Source of the DNA: Verrucomicrobiales bacterium
GTDB taxonomy: Bacteria; Verrucomicrobiota; Verrucomicrobiia; Verrucomicrobiales; DEV007
Assembly: GCA_002684575.1 (NCBI GenBank)
Contig: NYVP01000055.1
Location: 5,111-18,361 of the forward strand
Length of the DNA stretch: 13,251 bases
Direction: 5' to 3'
In this document: positions 1 to 6,546 of the stretch, in pieces
Layout of the letters: every line of letters starts with the position of its first letter
Numbering within the stretch: position 1 is the stretch's first letter
Translations under genes and position numbers: made by a program
Notes under the pieces: generated by a model
Told to the model about the DNA's origin: nothing
The model's database searches: none
The model's input: only the letters and a program-made list of their open reading frames with translations

Positions 1-11
1 CTAACATTATC

Positions 12-764
12 ATGAAACGGCCTGCTTTTTACGCCACTTTGATTATCCTACTAATTGGATGCTTTCAATTAGTTTCAAATGCTCAAGATGCAAAACATTC
101 TCTATCTGATTTTAAGTTAGGAGATCATGTCTCTGGTGAAAAACGTAAGCTAAGTAAACTTGATGGGAAGGTAGTTGTTATTGAGTGGTGGGGCACACGG
201 TGAGGGCCCTGCATTGCAGGAATGCCTCATCTGGTTCAGATGGATAAAAAATACTCAAAGAAAGGAATGGTGCTCATAGGCGCGGAAGTTCAGGGCAGTG
301 CCGAGGACAAAATTAATGAGATCATTGATGAGCACAAAGTTCAATTTACCGTCACGAAGGGAATTATAGGTCCCAATCTGAGTAATTCTATACCTCATAT
401 GGCAGTATTTGCCGCTAACGGGGATCTGGTTTTCAATGGTCACCCGAACAATGCTGAAAAGGTAATCAAGACGGCACTTAAGGACGTCAAAGAAGAACCC
501 TCAACGACAGAATCTTCTTTGTTTGCGAAGCCTAAATATCTAATCAATGAAAGGATATGGACCAACACCGAAGGTAAAACTTTAAAAGCAGCTCTGATTT
601 CTATGGAAGGTCAGGTTGGAAAATTTAGATTTTCAAATGGCAGAACGTTCAATTATGATATCACTAAACTTTCTGCTGATGATCAGAGTCTCATCAAAGA
701 AAAGTCAGGAAAAGAATCTGAAGATGAAGGTACTGAAGAATTGGATGATCGGTTTCAATTCTAA
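12..764 (+). CDS. Exported TlpA/thioredoxin-like selenoprotein (UGPC motif) with C-terminal SHD1 domain
   Basis: Predicted envelope thiol-disulfide (selenol) oxidoreductase of 250 residues, read through an in-frame TGA at 201-203 as selenocysteine 64. Residues 1-24 form an export signal; L-I-G-C at 14-17 resembles a lipobox, so it may be a lipoprotein rather than cleaved after SNA24. The thioredoxin part has the redox motif W-G-T-R-U64-G-P-C67, aligning residue for residue with WATWCGPC of the cysteine TlpA-like protein at 6547-7413, and a probable cis-proline (NSIP, P128). Residues about 181-230 are an SHD1-like module (R-x-W-x4-G-K-x-L-K-A), as in the hydrolase at 3071-4036. Both halves share one frame, and the 180 codons after the ATG at 222 stay open with fold residues intact, which argues against decay. 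A SECIS-like hairpin follows at 227-243. The alternative is a TGC/TGT-to-TGA nonsense mutation. The next gene starts 30 bases downstream. Substrate unknown. Confidence 0.85.
201..203 (+). other. In-frame TGA predicted to encode selenocysteine 64
   Basis: This TGA replaces the first cysteine codon of the thioredoxin CxxC motif: the flanking codons read W-G-T-R before it and G-P-C-I after it. Three neighbouring genes (MFS transporter, surA, mfd) end in TGA, so TGA is a true stop here and tryptophan reassignment is unlikely. Tryptophan would also be chemically senseless at this catalytic position. The recoding call is inference from alignment, intact reading frame and the downstream hairpin. Confidence 0.83.
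227..243 (+). promoter_or_regulatory. Putative bacterial SECIS hairpin
   Basis: CATCTG (228-233) and CAGATG (237-242) form a perfect 6-bp stem around GTT; a T-G wobble (227/243) extends it. If the closing pair opens, the apical loop is GGTTC, resembling the G-U-containing apical loop that SelB recognises in known bacterial SECIS elements. About 29 nt separate the TGA from this loop, within the 16-37 nt spacing usual for bacterial SECIS. The hairpin lies in coding sequence (H-L-V-Q-M). A second, closer hairpin at 208-220 (CCTGC/GCAGG, loop ATT) is nearer the TGA than expected and may be accessory or chance. Confidence 0.72.
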
Positions 765-794
765 TTTCATTAATACGAATTATTTTAATAAAAA

Positions 795-1565
795 ATGACT
801 GAGAACCAAGGTCCTATCTGGGGTGAAAGTCAGCCTGCAGTCCCTCAATTTCCCAGAGATTCAAAGAACCCTGTCTCAAATCCTATAAAGCTAAAAAGCA
901 GTGAGGCCCACGGGCTCGGTGTAGCGTCCATAATTTCTGGTGGTATTGCGATTGCCATTGGATGGATTCCATTCATCGGTTTCATTGCTCTTCCTATATC
1001 CGCGATTGCTCTGGTCCTAGGTGTCATTGGTTTCATTTTTCCATTAGCAACAAAGAAAAGTGGGCTCAAAATGCCAATCATTGGCCTAGTGATTTCTCTA
1101 GCCTCTCTTGCATTGCCATTTCTTACAACTTCTGCATTGATTAATGAAATAGATACTTCTGAATTCCGTGAGGCTATGGCTGACATTGGAGAATCATTCG
1201 AAGAAATGAGTTCAGATAATAATCGGGCTGTTATGAGCCAAACAAAGATTTCAAATTTGCAGGTTGGAAGAACCGATAGCGGCGAGCCAAAAATTTCATT
1301 TGAAATTAAGAATAACAGCGAAAGAAACCTCAAATACGTTAGAGTTGATTGTGAATTTTTCGGTAACGAAGGTCAAGCCGTCTACAAAACAGAATTTACT
1401 CCTGTGAGCCATTGGGGTGCCCCTGCTGGAAGCGTTGAATTCTTAGGATCTGGTGAGACATGGTTCACGGAGGATAATGAATTTTTCAAAATCAAAAAAT
1501 CAGATCTCGAGGAATGGGATTCTGTTACGGTTGAATTTAAAATCGGTTTAATTGAGGTTGATTAA
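795..1565 (+). CDS. Membrane protein, DUF4190-like N-terminus with exported beta-rich C-terminal domain
   Basis: Unassigned 256-residue membrane protein. A polar, proline-rich N-terminus (1-38) precedes three hydrophobic segments at about 39-57, 59-83 and 94-115, rich in Gly, Ala and Ile with a short KKSGLK loop; this resembles DUF4190-type membrane domains, which often sit beside bacterial surface proteins. Residues about 145-256 form a soluble domain with alternating beta pattern (KISNLQVGR, KISFEIKNNSERNLKYVRV, VTVEFKIG) typical of FxLYD-like or other immunoglobulin-like exported domains. The resemblance is by eye only. Odd membrane-segment count suggests the two termini lie on opposite sides. 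It begins 30 bases after the selenoprotein with no terminator between, so co-transcription is likely. No catalytic motif is visible; a structural or sensing role cannot be told apart. Confidence 0.85.
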   Translation: MTENQGPIWGESQPAVPQFPRDSKNPVSNPIKLKSSEAHGLGVASIISGGIAIAIGWIPFIGFIALPISAIALVLGVIGFIFPLATKKSGLKMPIIGLVISLASLALPFLTTSALINEIDTSEFREAMADIGESFEEMSSDNNRAVMSQTKISNLQVGRTDSGEPKISFEIKNNSERNLKYVRVDCEFFGNEGQAVYKTEFTPVSHWGAPAGSVEFLGSGETWFTEDNEFFKIKKSDLEEWDSVTVEFKIGLIEVD

Positions 1566-1596
1566 TAATTGGTTCCACTAATGGCATTTTTGGCTA

Positions 1597-1617
1597 AAAA
1601 GATTGTCGCGATTTTTT
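1597..1617 (+). terminator. Weak hairpin with T-run after the membrane-protein gene
   Basis: AAAAAGATTG-type left arm (1597-1605) pairs with 1609-1617 around a TCG loop, nine pairs including two G-T wobbles, with the T-run forming the descending arm. It lies 32 bases past the stop of the preceding gene. Low GC makes it weak as an intrinsic terminator. Confidence 0.22.
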
Positions 1618-1638
1618 ATAGTTGATGCAAAGTCATTA

Positions 1639-3009
1639 ATGCCAGAAAAGAAAGGAGCTAAATATCATGGATCTAAGAAGTGGGATCCTGATTTTCCTTT
1701 TTCTCCAAAAAAAATCTCTTTTTTCTATGGATGGTTAATTGTTGCAGCCGGCACACTAGCTGTTGTATTTAGTATTCCAGGCCAAACGATGGGTTTTTCA
1801 GTTTTCACTGACGTTCTCATTAAAGAACTTGGTTTAACAAGAGTTCAGTTGAGTACAGCCTATTGCATAGGAACTGTTATCAGTGGATTGAGTTTGCCCT
1901 TCTTTGGTAAGCTTTATGATCGTCTCGGAGCTAGAAGAATGATTGTGTATTCTTCATTTGCTACCGGGTTAGTTCTTCTATATTTAAGTCAGGTCAAAAA
2001 AATTCTGGTCTCTCTTGATGGAGTCCTAGCAATTTCATCAACTATTATCGCCTTTACTGTTATCACCTTGGGCTTTTTTATGATTAGAGCCTCGGCTCAA
2101 GGAGTTTTAACAATGACTGGCAGGAACGCCATAGGGAAGTGGTTTGATCATCATCGAGGGAAAGCCTTTGCCTTGAGTGGTGTCGTAACAGCCTTTTCAT
2201 TTTCTTATGCTCCCCGAGCATTGAAGTGGATGAGCGATCAGTATGGATGGTCAGGGGCATGGGCATTATTGGGGATTTTAACAATAAGCGTAATGGCAGG
2301 ATTAGGATGGCTTCTCTTTAGAGATAATCCTGAGGAATGCGGGCTTCTAATGGATGGTAAACGGTCTGAAGTGAAACTAAAAAAAATGCATAAAGATGCA
2401 ATCGCTCATACTGATTATCGACTTTCAAAGTCATTAAAGACTTGGCCTTTCTGGGCGTTCAACTTTTCATTCACTTTTATTTCTTTATACACAACGGCAG
2501 TAACGTTTCATATAATCTCAATAGGATCGACTCACGGTAGAGGTGCACTTGAGGTGATTGGTTACTTTGTCCCGATGGCCTTTGTGAGCGTCACTTCTAA
2601 TATATTGATGGGCTTGATAAGTTCTCGTACAAGCTTGAAATATTTATTGGCGATCATGAATGCTGCTATCTTCTTCTCAGTCATTGGAGTAATCTATCTT
2701 GACACAAAATCTGGAGTCTTACTTTATATTATAGGCAATGGAATAGCGGGTGGAGGTTTTGCTTGTTTGTCCGGAATAGTTTGGCCGAGATTTTTTGGAA
2801 GAAAATGGTTGGGATCGATTAGCGGAGTCGGAATGTCGAGTATGGTTATTGGGAGCGGAATAGGGCCTCTTCTTTTTGGGGCTTTTTTTGCAACGACTGA
2901 AAATTATTTATCTGTCTTATGGTTGTGTTCGATTATTCCTGCTTTATTATTTTTTGGTTGTGCCTGGGCTGATAATCCACAATCAAAAAATAAAGCCAAC
3001 CAATTCTGA
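1639..3009 (+). CDS. Major facilitator superfamily transporter, oxalate/formate or monocarboxylate type
   Basis: Predicted secondary carrier in the cytoplasmic membrane, 456 residues, the usual size for a 12-helix MFS protein. The first helix opens with F-Y-G-W-L-I-V, a typical start for the OFA and monocarboxylate-porter branches. The loop between helices 2 and 3 carries the MFS signature G-K-L-Y-D-R-L-G-A-R-R (residues 90-100), and a long charged cytoplasmic loop (about 229-268) splits the two six-helix halves. The second half repeats the pattern with a G-N-G-I-A-G-G-G-F helix. Substrate is likely an organic anion but cannot be read from sequence. I chose ATG 1639 because the upstream TTG at 1603 falls inside a hairpin and adds 12 residues of no clear value. 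It ends in TGA, which matters for the selenoprotein call. Confidence 0.9.
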   Translation: MPEKKGAKYHGSKKWDPDFPFSPKKISFFYGWLIVAAGTLAVVFSIPGQTMGFSVFTDVLIKELGLTRVQLSTAYCIGTVISGLSLPFFGKLYDRLGARRMIVYSSFATGLVLLYLSQVKKILVSLDGVLAISSTIIAFTVITLGFFMIRASAQGVLTMTGRNAIGKWFDHHRGKAFALSGVVTAFSFSYAPRALKWMSDQYGWSGAWALLGILTISVMAGLGWLLFRDNPEECGLLMDGKRSEVKLKKMHKDAIAHTDYRLSKSLKTWPFWAFNFSFTFISLYTTAVTFHIISIGSTHGRGALEVIGYFVPMAFVSVTSNILMGLISSRTSLKYLLAIMNAAIFFSVIGVIYLDTKSGVLLYIIGNGIAGGGFACLSGIVWPRFFGRKWLGSISGVGMSSMVIGSGIGPLLFGAFFATTENYLSVLWLCSIIPALLFFGCAWADNPQSKNKANQF

Positions 3010-3054
3010 TTAATTTTTATCATTGTACGAATTTGTATTAGAGGCGTATGAGTT

Positions 3055-3060
3055 TATAAT
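3055..3060 (+). promoter_or_regulatory. Perfect -10 hexamer just upstream of the hydrolase start
   Basis: TATAAT lies 10 bases before ATG 3071, with only a poor -35 match (TTGTAT at 3033-3038, spacing 16). If active, the transcript would be almost leaderless, and it would exclude the upstream TTG at 3023 as start. AT-rich context makes chance occurrence quite possible. Confidence 0.35.
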
Positions 3061-3070
3061 TCATCAAAAT

Positions 3071-4036
3071 ATGAAGTCGTTTAATTTAATCTGCATTTGG
3101 CTATTTAGTAATTTAACTAATCTGATTGCTAATGAGGTTAGAGAGTGGGAATCATCTGATGGGAAAATATTAAAGGCTGAATTTATCTCAGCTAACGAGA
3201 GAGTTGTCACCATAAGGCGTTCTACAGACGGACGTCGTTTTACAATTCCCTTGGATAGAATTTCAGATAAAGACAGGGACTGGGTGAAGGAGAAACTTGA
3301 AGAAATCAAGGGTCCCGGAAAAAAAGAGCCCAGCGGTATTTTTAAAGACCGGCTCAATGATGAATGGGAGAAAATGGAATTTGGTAGCTTGAAATTTAGA
3401 TTTTGGGGAGGTGAAAAATTACGCTCTACAAAGAGGTATCCGTTTATTGTTTTTTTACATGGTAGAGGTTCTGGCGGAAGCGATAATGAAAAACAACTAT
3501 TCAGTGTCCCAAGAAAGTTCACGTCTAAAAACTTTTATAAAGACAACCCCTCATTTCTAATTGCTCCTCAATGCCCTGATGATACTCGAGGATGGAGGGG
3601 GGACTATATTGATGATGTCATAAAAATTGTCAAAGAAGCTTTTGAGCATCTTCCTGTAGATAAGAACAGAATTTATATCACTGGTGTATCTATGGGTGGG
3701 TTTGGAACTTGGGAAGCATTGTCTCTCGCTCCTGAACTATTTGCCGCAGCAGTTCCTATTTGTGGTGGGGCTAACCCATCAATTGCAAGAAAGATAAAAG
3801 ATATTCCTATATGGACACACCATGGAGAGGCTGATGAAGTTGTGAAAGTTGAGTGGACCAGAGGTATCGTCGACGCTTTGGAAAGAGCTAAAGGAAATAT
3901 CAAATACACTGAGTACCCAAAAGAATCAGGGATTAAGCATGACGCATGGAAGCCATGTTATAATAATGCAGAGGTATTTGATTGGATGTTTTCTCAGATC
4001 AAAGGAAAAAAATCCAATAGTCCTTTTAAGCATTAG
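3071..4036 (+). CDS. Secreted alpha/beta hydrolase (esterase/PHB-depolymerase type) with N-terminal SHD1 domain
   Basis: Predicted exported carboxylester hydrolase of 321 residues. Residues 1-20 are a hydrophobic signal peptide, followed by an SHD1 module (about 23-77: REWESSDGKILKAEFIS, then a basic strand and S-D-K-D-R-D). The catalytic domain spans about 105-311: oxyanion-hole segment F-L-H-G-R-G-S-G-G (128-136), nucleophile elbow G-V-S207-M-G-G, acid in HGEAD255 and histidine in GIKH290. This order is that of the esterase-D/PHB-depolymerase-like and prolyl-oligopeptidase-like clans common in carbohydrate-degrading marine bacteria. The substrate could be an acetyl or feruloyl ester on polysaccharide, but that is inference. 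ATG 3071 is preferred over TTG 3023 because it starts directly at the signal peptide. The 3-prime end overlaps the convergent oxidoreductase gene by 11 bases. Confidence 0.9.
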   Translation: MKSFNLICIWLFSNLTNLIANEVREWESSDGKILKAEFISANERVVTIRRSTDGRRFTIPLDRISDKDRDWVKEKLEEIKGPGKKEPSGIFKDRLNDEWEKMEFGSLKFRFWGGEKLRSTKRYPFIVFLHGRGSGGSDNEKQLFSVPRKFTSKNFYKDNPSFLIAPQCPDDTRGWRGDYIDDVIKIVKEAFEHLPVDKNRIYITGVSMGGFGTWEALSLAPELFAAAVPICGGANPSIARKIKDIPIWTHHGEADEVVKVEWTRGIVDALERAKGNIKYTEYPKESGIKHDAWKPCYNNAEVFDWMFSQIKGKKSNSPFKH

Positions 4037-6365
4037 AAGATTTTATAACTCTCACAGGAACATCTTTTGATGTTGGGGTATTACTTATTTTCGCGGTCTT
4101 TTCGAGAGGAACCAGGACATTTGCCTCAGGAAAATATGCCGCGCAGGCACCTGAGGGCATGTCATAAGGAATCGCCTTTAAATTTTTCAACTCTCGTTCA
4201 ACGTCATTATATATACTAATTACGTTTACTCTCGAAAGAGGTTCAATTGATCGTGATGCCATGTCTTCTTCATTCATCATAATGACATTTCGATCATGAT
4301 GAATTCCTCTGTAACGATCTTCCATTCCATATACAGTTGTATTGAACTGGTCGTGACTTCTTAGCGTTTGTAAGATTAAGATTTCACCTCCATGATTCCT
4401 TTCTAAAATTTCATTCTCAGTGAACAATGCCTTGCCTGAAAGTGTAGTGAAATTTCTTTCTTTTGGACCGTTCGGTAAACTGAACCCTCCTGGATTACGA
4501 ACCCTTTTGTTAAATGAACTAAACCCAGGAATTACTTGTTCAATCCTGTCTCTGATGAGATCATAGTTATCAGAAAAATCTATGAATGTACTTTTTCTTT
4601 CAGGAAATAATCTCATTGAAATTTGACTTAAAATTTCAATTTCACTCTTAAGATTCTTAGATATTGGGTTAAAAATCCCTGAAGACCCTTGAACAATACC
4701 CATTGAATTTTCAGTAGAAATTAATTGGTTTTGATCCTTCTTAAAATCCTTTTCGCTTCTTACTAAGCACGGTAATATCAGAGCCTTTTTACCAACAATA
4801 CAGTGGCTTCGATTCAGCTTTGTAGAAATTTGTACGGTCATTGAACAATTTTCTAATGCCTCTGAAGTTCTTTTGGTATCTGGAGAGGCAGATAAAAAAT
4901 TTCCTCCTAAAGCCATAAAAAAATTAACCTTTCCATCTTCCATCGCATGAATAGTCTCCACGACATCGTAACCATGTTTTCTAGGAGATTTGAAACTGAA
5001 CTCATCATCCAGAGATTGGAGGAATGACTCTGGCATTCTCTCCCAAACACCCATTGTTCTATCACCTTGAACATTGCTGTGTCCTCTGACCGGGCAAAGT
5101 CCAGCACCTTTCTTACCAATATGACCACCGAAGAGGTGTAAATTGACAATTTCACGAATTGTTGCAACCGCATTTTCAGTCTGAGTAATTCCCATTGCCC
5201 AACAGCTAATCATACCTTTTGATTGAGAAACAACATTGGCCAAACGATTTATCTGCTTTCTATCAACTCCTGAATTTTCAATTAAGTCCTCCCATTTTGC
5301 TGATTCTAGAGAGCTCTTATACTGTTCAAGCCCATTGGTATAATTTTCTATGAAATCGCCATCTAGGAAATTCTCAAACTTGTCTTTATTTTCTAATATG
5401 GTTTTGCCAAGTGCTTTAAAAAATGCAAGGTCTCCACCAGGTTTAATCGAAACGTGATCAGCCGCAATTGGTAAGGCAAGATTCATCGCACCTCGTATTT
5501 CTTGTGGATGTGCAAAAGCTTTTAAACCGGCCTCAAATATTGGATTAACTGATATTACTGTTGCACCTCTTCTCACAGCATCTTGCAGAGCTGTAAGCAT
5601 TCTAGGGTGGTTAGTTCCGGGATTTTGCCCAACAACAAAAATGACATCAGCATGCTCAAAATCATCCAGATCAACTGTTCCTTTACCAATTCCAATTGTC
5701 TCAACCAATGCTGCACCACTTGACTCATGGCACATGTTAGAACAATCAGGCAAATTATTTGTTCCGAACATTCGAGCCATTAACTGATAAACAAAGGCCG
5801 CCTCGTTTGAGGCTCGACCCGAAGTGTAAAAGCTAGCCTGATTTGGATCCTTTAAACTTTTTAATTCGCCAGATATTAAATCAAATGCATCATTCCAAGA
5901 TATGGGAGAATAATGATTTGATTTTACATCCTTAAACATTGGTTCTGTTAATCTTCCCTGTAATTCGTGCCAATGATCAGTTTTTTGAGATAATTCTTGA
6001 ATACTGAACTTTGAGAAGAAATCAGAATCTATTTTTTTTCGAGTAGATTCCGAAGCCAGTGCCTTGGCTCCATTTTCGCAGTACTCATTTTTTGATCGAT
6101 GACCAGAGGGATCAGGCCAAGCGCAGCTCGAGCAATCAAAGCCATTTTTTTGATTCATTCGAAGTAACCCTCTGAGGCCTTTTATAAGACCAGGTTCTCT
6201 AATCATGAACTTCATGGTTTGAATTATTGCATTCAGACCAGCAGCTTTGGATGCAGGTTTTTTAACCTCAATTCTTGATCCATTATTTCCGAAGTCTCTA
6301 TTCTCTGAGTGTTTCTCATCGACAGAGCTTCCATAATTATTGGAATCTTTTTTTGCGGTTACCAT
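4026..6365 (-). CDS. FdhF/YdeP-family molybdopterin oxidoreductase, alpha subunit
   Basis: Predicted bis-molybdopterin-guanine-dinucleotide oxidoreductase of the family that includes E. coli YdeP and is distantly related to formate dehydrogenase H. Counting from the upstream GTG (6380; subtract 5 for the ATG), an iron-sulfur ligand set is seen as FDC83-SSC86-AWPDP and YC101-ENGAKA, a hallmark of this family. The predicted metal-site residue is C217 in S-N-M-C-H-E-S-S-G, where FdhF has selenocysteine. GQNPGTNHPR (251-260) and the C-terminal molydopterin-dinucleotide-binding beta-barrel (RSHDQFNTTVYGMEDRYRG) are also recognisable. The length, about 780, is normal. No signal peptide or twin-arginine motif, so cytoplasmic. 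True substrate is unknown for the family; it should not be called a formate dehydrogenase on this evidence. ATG 6365 is chosen because the GTG at 6380 abuts a -10-like hexamer. The usual partner fdhD is not in the window. Confidence 0.92.
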   Translation of the reverse strand: MVTAKKDSNNYGSSVDEKHSENRDFGNNGSRIEVKKPASKAAGLNAIIQTMKFMIREPGLIKGLRGLLRMNQKNGFDCSSCAWPDPSGHRSKNEYCENGAKALASESTRKKIDSDFFSKFSIQELSQKTDHWHELQGRLTEPMFKDVKSNHYSPISWNDAFDLISGELKSLKDPNQASFYTSGRASNEAAFVYQLMARMFGTNNLPDCSNMCHESSGAALVETIGIGKGTVDLDDFEHADVIFVVGQNPGTNHPRMLTALQDAVRRGATVISVNPIFEAGLKAFAHPQEIRGAMNLALPIAADHVSIKPGGDLAFFKALGKTILENKDKFENFLDGDFIENYTNGLEQYKSSLESAKWEDLIENSGVDRKQINRLANVVSQSKGMISCWAMGITQTENAVATIREIVNLHLFGGHIGKKGAGLCPVRGHSNVQGDRTMGVWERMPESFLQSLDDEFSFKSPRKHGYDVVETIHAMEDGKVNFFMALGGNFLSASPDTKRTSEALENCSMTVQISTKLNRSHCIVGKKALILPCLVRSEKDFKKDQNQLISTENSMGIVQGSSGIFNPISKNLKSEIEILSQISMRLFPERKSTFIDFSDNYDLIRDRIEQVIPGFSSFNKRVRNPGGFSLPNGPKERNFTTLSGKALFTENEILERNHGGEILILQTLRSHDQFNTTVYGMEDRYRGIHHDRNVIMMNEEDMASRSIEPLSRVNVISIYNDVERELKNLKAIPYDMPSGACAAYFPEANVLVPLEKTAKISNTPTSKDVPVRVIKSSNA

Positions 6366-6380
6366 TTTGAGAGAGATCAC

Positions 6381-6386
6381 AGTATA
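6381..6386 (-). promoter_or_regulatory. -10-like hexamer for the YdeP-family gene
   Basis: TATACT on the minus strand lies 15 bases before ATG 6365 and directly abuts the alternative GTG at 6380. No convincing -35 is present at the right spacing. If real, the leader is under ten bases, which favours the ATG start. Confidence 0.3.
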
Positions 6387-6409
6387 ACCTAAAACATTAA
6401 GGTAAGTGT

Positions 6410-6431
6410 GTATTTTTTTAAAAAAAAATAC
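6410..6431. repeat. Perfect A/T-tract inverted repeat in the intergenic gap
   Basis: GTATTTTTTT (6410-6419) and AAAAAAATAC (6422-6431) form a 10-bp perfect inverted repeat with a two-base spacer. It lies in the 181-base gap between the TlpA-like gene and the YdeP-family gene, between the terminator and the next promoter. It could be a back-up transcription stop, a bent-DNA or protein-binding site, or chance in an AT-rich region. Confidence 0.5.
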
Positions 6432-6487
6432 AAAAAATGAAATTATTTAAAAAATAACTTCAAGTGATAAAAAATACTGAAATTTGC

Positions 6488-6522
6488 AAAAAAAAGCGAT
6501 CTCAAAATAAATGAGACCGCTT
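6488..6522 (-). terminator. Intrinsic terminator of the TlpA-like gene and the operon upstream
   Basis: On the minus strand, AAGCGGTCTCA (6522-6512) pairs with TGAGATCGCTT (6504-6494): eleven positions with one mismatch (6517/6499) around a seven-base AT loop, immediately followed by a run of eight T (6495-6488). It begins 24 bases after the stop codon at 6547, the standard layout of a rho-independent terminator, and marks the end of the leftward transcription unit. Confidence 0.88.
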
Positions 6523-6546
6523 AAAAATCTGTATGTTGAGAAACGC

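Noticed and set aside
201..203. TGA read as tryptophan by an altered genetic code
   Set aside because: TGG is used for tryptophan throughout, and TGA is the stop of the MFS, surA and mfd genes; tryptophan would also destroy the redox centre.
208..220. Hairpin CCTGC-ATT-GCAGG as the main SECIS
   Set aside because: Its loop is only 9 nt after the TGA and lacks the G-U apical pattern; the hairpin at 227-243 fits better.
222..764. Independent gene starting at ATG 222
   Set aside because: It begins mid-fold, just after the redox motif, lacks an export signal and start context, and is in frame with 12-203; it is the second part of the selenoprotein.
845..1333. 162-codon open frame on the minus strand
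   Set aside because: It is antisense to the membrane-protein gene with low-complexity, shadow-like composition and no recognisable domain.
1603..1638. TTG start for the MFS transporter
   Set aside because: It lies in a small hairpin and adds a 12-residue extension without family support; ATG 1639 is preferred.
3023..3070. TTG start for the hydrolase
   Set aside because: It would place 16 residues ahead of a clean signal peptide and lies upstream of a perfect TATAAT; ATG 3071 is preferred.
3064..3522. 152-codon open frame on the minus strand
   Set aside because: It is antisense to the SHD1-hydrolase coding region, Ser/Pro/Leu-rich without domain features, and typical of a shadow frame.
3981..4060. 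Bidirectional terminator between the convergent hydrolase and YdeP-family genes
   Set aside because: Only a weak AAAGGA/TCCTTT pairing with a long loop is present, inside coding sequence; the genes overlap by 11 bases and no convincing terminator is seen.
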